A stretch of 64,000 bases of DNA from JAAYCI01 sp031551695 (GTDB lineage: Bacteria; Bacillota; Clostridia; Oscillospirales; Ruminococcaceae): positions 41,599-105,598 of the forward strand of contig JAVBNG010000003.1 of assembly GCA_031551695.1 (NCBI GenBank), written 5' to 3'. The notes under the pieces are model-generated. The model was not told where the DNA came from and did no database searches. It was given only the letters and a program-made list of their open reading frames with translations. The position numbers were made by a program, and so were the translations under genes. Position 1 is the stretch's first letter; each line of letters begins with the position of its first letter. Positions 7,863-16,620 of this stretch are shown piece by piece.

Positions 7863-9062
7863 ATGAGTGAATTATTAGGGACCATTGCCAGCATTTGGCA
7901 AAACTCCGGTTTTGTGGGTATCATAAACGATTATGGCTATCTTATCATGATCGCCGTGGCATGTCTTTTGCTGTACCTTGCCATTGTGCACGAATTTGAG
8001 CCGCTTTTGCTTTTACCCATTGCCTTTGGAATGCTGCTGGCAAACCTGCCCTTTGGCGATATGATCCACATGCAGTATTTCATCGATATCACAGGCACGC
8101 AGGATCCGGGCCTGTTTCCCATGTTCAGCGAAATTTTACACAAGGGCGGCCTTGCGGATATGCTGTACCTGGGCGTGAAGCTGGGCATTTACCCGCCGCT
8201 TATTTTCCTTGGCATCGGCACCATGACGGACTTCGGCCCGTTGATTGCGAACCCGAAGAGCTTGCTGCTTGGCGCGGCGGCGCAGTTTGGCATTTTTGTG
8301 GCGTTTGTGATGGCGCGGTTTTTGGGCTTTAACGGCAACGAGGCGTCTGCCATCGGCATCATCGGCGGGGCGGACGGCCCCACGGCCATTTATGTAACGA
8401 CGAAGCTGGCGCCCCATCTGCTGGGGTCTGTGGCGGTGGCGGCATACAGCTATATGGCGCTGGTGCCGGTCATCCAGCCGCCCATTATGAAGCTGTTGAC
8501 CACGAAGAAAGAGCGCGGCGTGGTGATGAAACAGCTGCGGCCCGTTTCCCGCACAGAGCGCATCATTTTCCCCATCATGTGCACCATCGTCATTTGCCTC
8601 ATTTTGCCCCCGGCCACGCCGCTCATCGGCATGCTGATGCTGGGCAACCTGATGCGTGAGACCGGTGTGGTGGAGCGCCTGACCAAGACGGCGGGCAACG
8701 AGCTGATGAACATTATCACCATCTTCCTGGGCATTTCCGTTGGCTGCACCACCCAGGCCGGCACCTTCCTCACGCCCGCCACGCTGAAGATCATCGTGTT
8801 GGGGCTGGTGGCCTTCGCCTTCGGCACCATGGGCGGCGTGCTGCTGGGCAAGCTGATGTATCTCATCACCAAAGGGCAAATCAACCCGCTCATCGGTTCG
8901 GCGGGCGTGTCCGCCGTGCCCATGGCCGCGCGCGTGTCCCAGAAGGTGGGCGCGCAGGAGAACCCGCAGAACTTCCTGCTGATGCACGCCATGGGCCCGA
9001 ACGTTGCCGGGGTCATCGGCAGCGCCGTGGCGGCGGGCATCCTCATCAACATCTTCTCGTGA
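7863..9062 (+). CDS. Sodium ion-translocating decarboxylase subunit beta
   Basis: A 399-residue polytopic membrane protein of the OadB/GcdB/MmdB family. It carries the family's Na+-pathway motif IGIIGGADGPTAIYVTTKLA (about residues 160-179), the GTMTDFGPLIANPK stretch and the conserved C-terminal MHAMGPNVAGVIGSAVAAG. Decarboxylation of a biotin-bound carboxyl group is coupled here to Na+ export. It follows the gamma subunit directly with a GGGGATGAGG ribosome site. A hairpin at 9105-9134 probably ends this two-gene unit. Confidence 0.93.
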   Translation: MSELLGTIASIWQNSGFVGIINDYGYLIMIAVACLLLYLAIVHEFEPLLLLPIAFGMLLANLPFGDMIHMQYFIDITGTQDPGLFPMFSEILHKGGLADMLYLGVKLGIYPPLIFLGIGTMTDFGPLIANPKSLLLGAAAQFGIFVAFVMARFLGFNGNEASAIGIIGGADGPTAIYVTTKLAPHLLGSVAVAAYSYMALVPVIQPPIMKLLTTKKERGVVMKQLRPVSRTERIIFPIMCTIVICLILPPATPLIGMLMLGNLMRETGVVERLTKTAGNELMNIITIFLGISVGCTTQAGTFLTPATLKIIVLGLVAFAFGTMGGVLLGKLMYLITKGQINPLIGSAGVSAVPMAARVSQKVGAQENPQNFLLMHAMGPNVAGVIGSAVAAGILINIFS

Positions 9063-9104
9063 TTTAGCTGCGAAATTTGTTGTTAAAGAACATGAATTTT
9101 TACG

Positions 9105-9134
9105 AAACCGCCCCTTCTCCCGGGGGGCGGTTTT
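9105..9134 (+). terminator. Probable terminator after the decarboxylase beta gene
   Basis: AAACCGCCCC (9105-9114) pairs with GGGGCGGTTT (9124-9133), followed by a short T run. A TACAAT box at 9139-9144 just beyond it may start the pcrA transcript; its -35 is weak. Confidence 0.7.
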
Positions 9135-9190
9135 GTGGTACAATGGAACAGTTATGAAATGAAAGAATAAGCGAACCCCGGAGTACAGGA

Positions 9191-11809
9191 ATGGAAGACG
9201 GCAACAAAGACTTTTTTGCGCTGCGGCGCGCGTATATCGAGCGGTTTTTTGGGCGGCTGAACCCCAGCCAGCGGGACGCCGTGCTTACGACAAAGGGCCC
9301 GGTGCTGATTTTGGCCGGCGCGGGCAGCGGCAAAACCACCGTGCTGGTGAACCGCATTGCGAACTTGATCCGCTTTGGCGATGCCTACCACACGGACGAA
9401 ACGGCCCGCGCCGTGCGGGACAGCGATGTTTCGGCATTGCAAACGGCCCTGGATACTGGGGACCTAAACCTGCCGGCGGACCTGCGGGCCGTGATGCAGG
9501 TGGACGCTGTGCGACCGTGGAACATTTTGGCCATCACTTTTACAAATAAGGCGGCGGGGGAACTTAAAAGCCGCATCCAGGGCCTTTTGGGCGAGGACGT
9601 GGGCCGCGACGTGAACGCCTCCACCTTTCACTCCGCCTGCGTGCGCATTTTGCGCCGCCACGCCGATGTGCTGGGCTATCCCACCAGCTTCACCATCTAC
9701 GACGCGGACGACCAGCTGCGCGTTTTGAAAGAGATTTTCAAAAGCCGGAACATCGACGACAAGTTCATTGCGCCGCGGGCGGCGGCGGCCGAAATGGGCC
9801 GTTTAAAGGACAAAATGCTGACGCCGAAGGAAGCCGCCGAAGCCGCGGAGAACGCCCGGGCGCAGCTGTTGGCGGAAATTTACGCCGCCTACGCGAAGCG
9901 CTGCAAGCAAAACGGCGCCATGGACTTTGACGATTTGATTTACCACACCGTGTGCCTGCTGCGGGACCATGCGGACGTGCGCGAAGACTACCGCGCGCGT
10001 TTCAAATATATTCTGGTGGACGAATACCAGGACACCAGTACGGCGCAGTCGCGCCTTGTAGGCCTTTTATGTGGCGAGGCAAACAATATCTGCGTGGTGG
10101 GTGACGACGACCAGAGCATTTACCGCTTTCGCGGGGCCACCATCGAAAATATTTTGGGCTTTGAAACGGCGTACCCCGGGGCGAAGGTGATTCGCCTGGA
10201 GGAAAACTACCGCTCCACCTCGAACATTTTGGACGCGGCCAACAGCGTCATCAGGCAAAACACGGCGCGCAAGGGCAAAACCCTGCGCACGGGCACCGGC
10301 GAGGGAAAGCTGGTACACCATTACATCGCCGAAAATGAAATGGGAGAGGCAGCGCACATAGCCGAGGTGATCGAGCGGCATTTGGAGGCGGGGGACCGGC
10401 TTTCAGACCACGCGGTGCTGTACCGCATGAACGCGCAGTCCAGCACCATCGAGAATTTTTTCACCCGGGCGGGCATCCCGCACAAAATTGTGGGCGGCCA
10501 GCGCTTTAACGACCGCAAAGAGGTGAAGGACATCCACGCCTATATGAGCGTGGTGGCCAGCCCACGTGACGATTTGCGCCTGCGGCGCATCATCAACGAG
10601 CCGGGCCGGCGCATCGGCGACGCCACCATGGATAAAGTGGCAGAAATTGCGGCGGGCCTTGGCGTGCCCATGCTGGAGGTGGTGCGCGACGCAGGCAATT
10701 ACGAACCGCTGGCCCGTGCGGCGGCGGCCCTCGCAGGGTTTTACGCCATTTACGAGAAGCTGGTGGTGGCCGAGGTGGAACTGGATCTTGCCGATTTTGC
10801 CGCCGCCGTGCCGGACATCACCGGCTACAACGCCATGCTGGAGGCTCAGGGGGAAGAGGGCAAAACAAGGCTGGAAAACATCGGGCAGCTGGTGTCCAAT
10901 GTAAAGACCTATGTGGACATGAACGGCGCGGAGGCGAGCCTTGAGGGCTACCTTGAGGAGATTGCCCTGATTGCGGACATCGACAGCATGGACGAAGAGG
11001 CGGACAAAGTGGTGCTGATGACGCTGCACTCTTCGAAGGGCCTTGAATTTCCCTACGTGTTTATCGTGGGGCTGGAGGAGGGGATTTTCCCCAGCGACCG
11101 CAGCCGGTTCGAAATCAGCGAACTGGAGGAAGAGCGCCGCCTGTGTTATGTGGGCATCACAAGGGCGGAGCGGGAGCTGTATTTATCAAGTGCCGCTTCG
11201 CGGATGTTGTACGGCCAGACGCGGCGCAACCAGCCCAGCCGGTTTACGGAGGAAATTGACCCGAACGTGCTGGAAGTGGAGGAAGCGCCGGGGGCGAGCA
11301 TGTTTAACAGGTCGGCCTATGGCCAGTTCGACGGCTTTGGCGACGGGGCAAGGGCTGCCGACGCAGTGGCCGGCGACGGTTTTGGCAAAGTAACGGCCGG
11401 GGCGCCCTTTGCGCGGGGTGGGCCGGGGGCTGGTGGTTCCGCTTCCGGCGTAAACGCAGGGTTTGGCAGCCGCGGTAACACCGGTTACCTGGACAGGAAC
11501 TACAACCGGGGCGAAGGCCGTGCCGCCGGTGGACTCGGCGGTGCGCGCGACGGCGCAAACAGCAGGCCCAAAAGCAGCTGGCGGGAAAATTCCGCCCTGG
11601 CTGCGGCAGCGGCAAAGCCCGCGCCCAAGGCGGCGGGCGTGGGCGGCGAAGGCTTTGCTCCTGGCGACAAGGTAAAACACAAAATTTTCGGCGTGGGCGT
11701 TGTGCGCGGCGTAACGAAGATGTCCAATGACAGCATGCTGGAGATCGCCTTCGAAAAAGTGGGCGTGAAAAAGACCATGGCGAACTTTGCGCCGCTGGAA
11801 AAATTGTAA
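9191..11809 (+). CDS. pcrA: UvrD/PcrA-type SF1A DNA helicase
   Basis: An 872-residue 3'-5' DNA helicase. Motif order is intact: Q-motif LNPSQRDAV, Walker A AGAGSGKTT (about residue 42), ITFTNKAAGELKSR, FDDLI, LVDEYQDTS, VGDDDQSIYRFRGA, VMTLHSSKGLEF and YVGITRAERELY. The tail from about residue 700 is unusually glycine-rich and low in complexity. It ends in a folded GDKVKHKIFGVGVVRGVTK segment, the C-terminal Tudor-like module that in PcrA contacts RNA polymerase. The role is repair, removal of stalled complexes and limiting recombination. A roughly 100-residue Gly/Ala linker between core and C-terminal module is longer than in Bacillus PcrA. Confidence 0.94.
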   Translation: MEDGNKDFFALRRAYIERFFGRLNPSQRDAVLTTKGPVLILAGAGSGKTTVLVNRIANLIRFGDAYHTDETARAVRDSDVSALQTALDTGDLNLPADLRAVMQVDAVRPWNILAITFTNKAAGELKSRIQGLLGEDVGRDVNASTFHSACVRILRRHADVLGYPTSFTIYDADDQLRVLKEIFKSRNIDDKFIAPRAAAAEMGRLKDKMLTPKEAAEAAENARAQLLAEIYAAYAKRCKQNGAMDFDDLIYHTVCLLRDHADVREDYRARFKYILVDEYQDTSTAQSRLVGLLCGEANNICVVGDDDQSIYRFRGATIENILGFETAYPGAKVIRLEENYRSTSNILDAANSVIRQNTARKGKTLRTGTGEGKLVHHYIAENEMGEAAHIAEVIERHLEAGDRLSDHAVLYRMNAQSSTIENFFTRAGIPHKIVGGQRFNDRKEVKDIHAYMSVVASPRDDLRLRRIINEPGRRIGDATMDKVAEIAAGLGVPMLEVVRDAGNYEPLARAAAALAGFYAIYEKLVVAEVELDLADFAAAVPDITGYNAMLEAQGEEGKTRLENIGQLVSNVKTYVDMNGAEASLEGYLEEIALIADIDSMDEEADKVVLMTLHSSKGLEFPYVFIVGLEEGIFPSDRSRFEISELEEERRLCYVGITRAERELYLSSAASRMLYGQTRRNQPSRFTEEIDPNVLEVEEAPGASMFNRSAYGQFDGFGDGARAADAVAGDGFGKVTAGAPFARGGPGAGGSASGVNAGFGSRGNTGYLDRNYNRGEGRAAGGLGGARDGANSRPKSSWRENSALAAAAAKPAPKAAGVGGEGFAPGDKVKHKIFGVGVVRGVTKMSNDSMLEIAFEKVGVKKTMANFAPLEKL

Positions 11810-11883
11810 AGCCGCCGTTTTTAGATATTTCGTCGGCAGTTCGACAAAATGCGGCATAGGTGTGCCGCGGCAGGGGGTATCAT

Positions 11884-12543
11884 TTGAACAGGCTGGTTGT
11901 GATAGAAGGGCTGGACGGCAGTGGTAAGGCCACGCAAAGCGTGCTGCTGGAGGAAGCCCTGAAAAACGAGGGGATGCACCCCCGGCGGCTCAGCTTCCCG
12001 AACTACGACAGTCCCTCCAGCGCCCTGGTGAAGCTGTACCTGGACGGGTTTTTCGGCAAAACACCTGGGGACGTGAACCCCTACGCAGCCAGCAGCTTTT
12101 ACGCGGTGGACAGGTACGCCGGGTTCAAAAGCGACTGGGGGCCGTTTCAGCAGCAGGGCGGCGTGTTGATTGCCGACCGCTACACCACAGCGAATGAGAT
12201 CCACCAGTGCGCCAAGCTGCCGGAGGCGGAGTGGGAGGCGTTCATCGCCTGGCTGGAGGATTTTGAATACGGCAAGCTGGGCTTGCCGCGGCCGGGGTTG
12301 GTGGTGTTCCTGGACGTGGAGCCCACCGTGAGCCAGCAGCTTCTGCTGGCGCGCTACGGCGATACGTCGAAGCGGGACATCCACGAGATGGACTTGCCCT
12401 ATCTGGAAAAATGCCGCAGGGCGGCCGTTTGGTGCGCCGAGCGCTGCGGCTGGCGGCGCGTGGCCTGCACAAAAGGCGGGCAGATGCGCGCGAGCGAAGA
12501 CATCGCGGCCGAAATTTTAGGCATTGTGAGGACGATATTATGA
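11884..12543 (+). CDS. tmk: Thymidylate kinase
   Basis: Phosphorylates dTMP to dTDP. The TTG at 11884 is the best start: it gives NRLVVIEGLDGSGKATQ, placing the P-loop GLDGSGKAT at residues 9-17, and GCAGGGGG upstream can serve as ribosome site. DRYAGFKSDW and the downstream IADRYTTANEIHQ (DRY and the lid region) match the family. The C-terminal half is slightly divergent (WRRVACTKGGQMRASEDIA). It is followed with short gaps or overlaps by DUF2156 and acetyltransferase genes, probably one transcript. Confidence 0.85.
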   Translation: MNRLVVIEGLDGSGKATQSVLLEEALKNEGMHPRRLSFPNYDSPSSALVKLYLDGFFGKTPGDVNPYAASSFYAVDRYAGFKSDWGPFQQQGGVLIADRYTTANEIHQCAKLPEAEWEAFIAWLEDFEYGKLGLPRPGLVVFLDVEPTVSQQLLLARYGDTSKRDIHEMDLPYLEKCRRAAVWCAERCGWRRVACTKGGQMRASEDIAAEILGIVRTIL

Positions 12544-12559
12544 GCATTTGGGTGAAGAC

Positions 12560-13486
12560 ATGGAATTCAGGGAAATAACGCTGGAAGACGCGAGGTGGGC
12601 AAAGCCGCTGTTGGAGGCGAACGGATATTTGAGCTGTGAGTTTGCCTTTGTAAATATTTTCATCTGGCGGTTGATTGCCCACACGGAGATTGCGCGGTTC
12701 GAAGATTACTGCATTTTGCGCGGCGACTATGGCGGCAAGCATATCCATTACCAGTTCCCCGCGGGCACGGGCGATTTGAAACGGGCCGTGGACGCCGTGT
12801 TGGAATACGCGAAGAATGACGACAAGGCATTGCAGATTGTGCATGTTCCGCCCCGCGGCAAAAAGGAGATGGAAGCGCTGTATCCCGGTGTGTTCAGCTG
12901 GCGCGCGCCCGATGCCGCCAGCGATTACCTGTACAACGCCGCCGATTTGGCCGCCCTGCCCGGGCGCAAGTACCAAAAAAAGCGCAACCACTGCTCACGG
13001 TTCGAGCGGCAATATCCCGACTGGCAGTTCCATGAAATTACGCCGGATGATTTGCCGAAAATATGTGAATTTTCCAACACGTGGGTCACGCTGTACGGCA
13101 ACGATAAAGACGCGGGCATCCTACAGGAGCACGAGGTTGTGGTGGAGGCCTGCCGCAACTATGAGGCGCTGGGCCTTGTGGGCGGCGTTGTGACGGTGAA
13201 AGGGGAAATCGTGGCGTTCTCCTTCGGCAGCGTGATGGGAGATGAGTTCATCACCCACGTGGAAAAAGCCTCCTACGACGTGGACGGGGCGTACAATATC
13301 ATCAACCGGGAGATTGCAAAGTGCGTTGTGGCCATGGGCCTGCCGTACATTAACCGGGAAAACGACATGGGCGAAGAGGGCCTGCGCCGGGCGAAGCAGT
13401 CCTACTACCCGGTGCAGCTGCTGGAAAAATATGTGGCCGAGTGCAGCCTGTGCGAAGGGGCCGGTGGCTACCGGGAGCAAAAATGA
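12560..13486 (+). CDS. DUF2156 (phosphatidylglycerol lysyltransferase C-terminal fold) protein
   Basis: A protein of about 308 residues starting EFREITLEDARWAKPLLEAN. It has the two-lobed GNAT-like layout of DUF2156: an N-lobe with SCEFAFVNIFIWR and a C-lobe with the conserved motifs KRNHCSRFERQYPDWQF and INRENDMGEEGLRRAKQSYYPV. Stand-alone members have no established reaction; relatives transfer aminoacyl groups to lipids or other acceptors. The ATG at 12560 is chosen over an in-frame TTG 12 bases upstream. Its stop overlaps the start of the next acetyltransferase (ATGA at 13483-13486), implying translational coupling. Confidence 0.82.
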   Translation: MEFREITLEDARWAKPLLEANGYLSCEFAFVNIFIWRLIAHTEIARFEDYCILRGDYGGKHIHYQFPAGTGDLKRAVDAVLEYAKNDDKALQIVHVPPRGKKEMEALYPGVFSWRAPDAASDYLYNAADLAALPGRKYQKKRNHCSRFERQYPDWQFHEITPDDLPKICEFSNTWVTLYGNDKDAGILQEHEVVVEACRNYEALGLVGGVVTVKGEIVAFSFGSVMGDEFITHVEKASYDVDGAYNIINREIAKCVVAMGLPYINRENDMGEEGLRRAKQSYYPVQLLEKYVAECSLCEGAGGYREQK

Positions 13487-14505
13487 TACGCCGGGCGCAG
13501 GCGGGGGACCGGGAAGGCATCATCGCCCTGTGGGGCGCGGTGTTCGGCGACGAACCGGGCTATGTGGCCCGCTGCCTGGACGTGTTTGCGGGCGAAGGCA
13601 ATGTTTTTGTACAGGTGAACGATGCCCATGGGGGTGCCGGCGGCGTGGACGCAGTGCTCTCCATGGTGCCGTGTGTGGCAGGGGAAAGCGGAGAACACGA
13701 TGGGCGCAAGAGTTGTAAAGGTTTTTACCTGTTCGCCCTTGCAACGCGGCCGGAGCAGCGTGGCCGGGGCCTGATGGCGGAACTGCTTGCCCACGCCGAG
13801 GCTGAGGCAAAGCAGCGCGGCGCGGCGTTCCTGGCCCTGATTCCTGCGAGCGCGGGTTTGTTTGGCTATTACCACCGGTTTGGCTTTGTGGATTTGCCCT
13901 TGCGGGCGGCCGTGGTGGAGCTGGCAAACGCCGAACATGCGGCAGATGCGGCAGGCGGTAACGGCGCCCCGGTGGCTACGAAAACCGCTGCGTCTACAAC
14001 ACAATCATGTAAAGTGAGTAAAGTAAATATACTTGCTGTCAGGCTTCCGGCCTTGCGGCGGGCCTACCTGGAAACGGGCCCGGACGACGGCCCTAAAACC
14101 GCGTGTATCTCTTTTTCGCCGCGGCGCTTTGCAATGGTGGCACAGGCGGCGGCGGACGAGGGCTGGCGCCTGTTTGTAAACAACGCGGGCTACGCGGTGG
14201 CCAAGGCCGTGGGCGGCGTGCTGGCTGTGGCGGAGCTTGGCGCCCAAAGCGATGAAGACGCGCGGGGCCTTTTGCACACAGCGGCCGCGGCACTGGCCCC
14301 TACAAGCGCCGCCCTTCAAAACGCCATCATAACTTTGCCACAAAAAAGTGGTATTTTCAGTGCAGAGAAATCCCGGATGTATGCGGCGGCGCAGATGCGT
14401 CCGCTGCGGGCGGGCATCCGTTCGGATGAGATGTACCTGCGCTTTGGCATTGACGAAGTTTTTGAAAAGAACTATGAAAACCCGGGCTTGTTCGCATCGT
14501 TATAA
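13483..14505 (+). CDS. GNAT-family N-acetyltransferase
   Basis: A 340-residue protein. The N-terminal GNAT domain shows IRRAQAGDREGIIALWGAVFGD and the acetyl-CoA binding loop LATRPEQRGRGLMAELLAHAE (about residues 82-102, quoted in part), with LFGYYHRFGFVD after it. The second half, after an Ala/Asn-rich linker, has a weaker second domain ending MYLRFGIDEVFEKNYENPGLFASL. Two-domain GNATs of this shape resemble the Eis-like group, but the substrate is unknown. The start is fixed by the 4-base overlap with the DUF2156 stop. Confidence 0.83.
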   Translation: MIRRAQAGDREGIIALWGAVFGDEPGYVARCLDVFAGEGNVFVQVNDAHGGAGGVDAVLSMVPCVAGESGEHDGRKSCKGFYLFALATRPEQRGRGLMAELLAHAEAEAKQRGAAFLALIPASAGLFGYYHRFGFVDLPLRAAVVELANAEHAADAAGGNGAPVATKTAASTTQSCKVSKVNILAVRLPALRRAYLETGPDDGPKTACISFSPRRFAMVAQAAADEGWRLFVNNAGYAVAKAVGGVLAVAELGAQSDEDARGLLHTAAAALAPTSAALQNAIITLPQKSGIFSAEKSRMYAAAQMRPLRAGIRSDEMYLRFGIDEVFEKNYENPGLFASL

Positions 14506-14543
14506 GATACGCGGGCGGGCCGACGAAAAAAGGAGCGCTGGTT

Positions 14544-15089
14544 ATGGATACGGTATACCTGTTTTTGGCCGACGGCTTTGAAGAGATCGAGGCGATTACC
14601 CCGGTGGACGTGCTGCGCCGCGCGGGCGGCGAGGTGGTGACGGTGGGCGTTACGGGCCCGCGCGTCACCGGCGGACACGGCGTTGTGGTGGAAGCCGATA
14701 CGGACGGCGAGGAGTTCAGCCTGCCGCGGGACGCGGGAATGGTGGTGCTGCCCGGCGGTGGCGGCGGCACAGAGAACCTCTTGAAAAGCAAGATGGTGGA
14801 AAAAATGCTGGCGGAGGCAAACCGCAGGGGCATTTATATCGCGGCCATTTGCGCGGCGCCCAAGGTGCTGCACAAGGCCGGCCTTCTGGAGGGCAAGCGC
14901 GTCACGTCGTTCCCCAGCGTGGCGGGTGAACTTACCGGCACGAACCACACCGGCGGCGCCGTGGAAATGGATGGCAAAATCATCACCGGGCGCAGCGCGG
15001 GCGTGGCGCTGCAATTTGCCAAGGCGCTGGCCGAAGCCATGTACGGCAAAGAGGCGGCCGAAAGCACCGTGCACGCCCTGTACCCGTAA
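14544..15089 (+). CDS. DJ-1/PfpI (ThiJ) family protein
   Basis: A 181-residue protein of the DJ-1 superfamily. It begins VYLFLADGFEEIEAITPVDVLRR, with the family glutamate (E15/E17) and a nucleophile cysteine C103 in the elbow YIAAICAAPKVLH. The length and the VLPGGGGGTENL turn match DJ-1/YajL proteins. Reported roles in this family include protein/nucleotide deglycation, glyoxalase-like activity and oxidative stress protection; which applies here is not decided by sequence. An AAAAAAGGAGCG ribosome site precedes the ATG. Confidence 0.9.
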   Translation: MDTVYLFLADGFEEIEAITPVDVLRRAGGEVVTVGVTGPRVTGGHGVVVEADTDGEEFSLPRDAGMVVLPGGGGGTENLLKSKMVEKMLAEANRRGIYIAAICAAPKVLHKAGLLEGKRVTSFPSVAGELTGTNHTGGAVEMDGKIITGRSAGVALQFAKALAEAMYGKEAAESTVHALYP

Positions 15090-15134
15090 TGTCGGCGCCT
15101 GTTTGTGAATTTTGCCCGCGGGCACAGGCGGGTA

Positions 15135-15163
15135 TTGCAAAACGGGCGGCTTGCATGTAATAT
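15135..15163 (+). promoter_or_regulatory. Candidate promoter for mltG
   Basis: TTGCAA (15135-15140), a 17-bp spacer and TAATAT (15158-15163), about 95 bases upstream of the mltG start, inside the 168-bp gap after the DJ-1 gene. Confidence 0.5.
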
Positions 15164-15257
15164 GTACAAGGACAGTTTTATCATGGCAACCACTGAATAA
15201 GCCCAGCGCGCTGACGGCGCCATTTATTATTCAGCGGCTGCCTAGCGGAGGTAGCGG

Positions 15258-16616
15258 ATGCAGAAGAGGCAAAACGGCAGAGAAAGCAAGGACCAGGAGC
15301 ACAAGGGCTTTGCCCGCCGCAAGGCGGACGACAGCTATGATGAATATGAAGAGTACGATGAATATGACAAAGGCATCGAGTATGTCTACGACGACGAGCT
15401 AGCCCGCAAGCGCGCCAATTTGGGCTTCCTGATTGCGTTTTTGGTGGTGCTGGCCATAGTGGGCGGCGTGGCCCTGTACGGCATCTTGTACATAACCGGC
15501 GAAATGAATGGCAAAAAAGCCACCGCCACAGGCACGGTGGAACTGAATATAGCCTCCGGCAGCGGCGGCACCATTGTGGGCCAGCAGCTGAAAGAAGCGG
15601 GGCTGATCAGTGACGATAACATTTTCCGCTTCTACGTGCGGTTCAACGATGCGGGCAGCAGCTTCCAGGCGGGCAAACATGAACTGACGCCCGGCATGAG
15701 CTACGCGGAGATCATTGAGGTGCTGTCGGAAGAGCCGCCGCCGCGCGAAACCATTCGCCTCACGTTCCCCGAGGGCAGCACGGTGCCGCAGTTCGGTGCG
15801 GTGTTCGAAAAGGCAGGCATGTTCACCAAGGACGAATTTGTGGCTGCGGCCAACGACATCGAGCAGTACAGCGACATCGAGATGTTCAAGCACATCGAGT
15901 TTGACCCGGACACCTACATGAAGGCCGAAGGCTACCTGCGGCCCGAGACCCTTGAATTTTATACGGACTCGACGCCGGAGGAAGCTGCGCGCACGTTGTT
16001 TGAGTGGTTCGACAAACAGTTCGACGACGAGCTCTACGCCCGCATGGATGAATTGAACCTGACGCTGAAGCAGGTGGTGACATTGGCCAGCGTGGTGGAA
16101 GAGGAATGCAGTGACCCCGAGGAACAGCCGAAAGTTGCCAGCGTGTTTGTAAACCGCGCCATCGGCGACCTTTCGCAGACGGATCTTGAGCGCCACACCC
16201 TCGGCAGCGACGCAACCACCCGCTATATTTCGGACTGGGTGAGCCGCGGCTATGGCAGCGGCCCGGAGGATTTTGAGGGCTGGACGCTGGAAAACATGAA
16301 AACACGGCTTTTGGAAATCATGCCGTCGGAGAAGTTCTACGCCTATTACAGCGGCGACAACGACCCCAACACCCGTGAGGCGCTGGATATGGCCGGGCCC
16401 ATTTCGTCGCCCAGCAACACTGCCATTTTGGCGGTGCTGTACCCCGAGACGAGCAACAATTTCTACTTCTTGAGCAACAAATACGGTGAGTACCGCTATG
16501 CCCAGTACTACAGCGGCCACCAGGCGAATATCGATTGGATGTACGCAACGGACGCCCAGTACGAGGCAGAAAACCCGGACGGCGCCGCTGAAGACAGCGG
16601 CAACACGGAAGGCTAG
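15258..16616 (+). CDS. mltG: Endolytic murein transglycosylase MltG (YceG-like)
   Basis: A 452-residue membrane-anchored enzyme that cuts nascent glycan strands and so sets peptidoglycan chain ends. The first 50 residues are cytoplasmic and very charged (Asp/Glu/Tyr/Lys). One membrane helix follows (about 55-78, LGFLIAFLVVLAIVGGVALYGI), then a LysM-like part and the catalytic YceG domain with LASVVEEECSDPEEQPKVASVFVNR carrying the essential glutamate. The YISDWVSRGYGSGPE variant replaces the usual SPYNTY. It is directly followed by a U32 gene, the same pairing as yrrL with yrrN/O in Bacillus. Confidence 0.9.
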   Translation: MQKRQNGRESKDQEHKGFARRKADDSYDEYEEYDEYDKGIEYVYDDELARKRANLGFLIAFLVVLAIVGGVALYGILYITGEMNGKKATATGTVELNIASGSGGTIVGQQLKEAGLISDDNIFRFYVRFNDAGSSFQAGKHELTPGMSYAEIIEVLSEEPPPRETIRLTFPEGSTVPQFGAVFEKAGMFTKDEFVAAANDIEQYSDIEMFKHIEFDPDTYMKAEGYLRPETLEFYTDSTPEEAARTLFEWFDKQFDDELYARMDELNLTLKQVVTLASVVEEECSDPEEQPKVASVFVNRAIGDLSQTDLERHTLGSDATTRYISDWVSRGYGSGPEDFEGWTLENMKTRLLEIMPSEKFYAYYSGDNDPNTREALDMAGPISSPSNTAILAVLYPETSNNFYFLSNKYGEYRYAQYYSGHQANIDWMYATDAQYEAENPDGAAEDSGNTEG

Positions 16617-16620
16617 GGCT

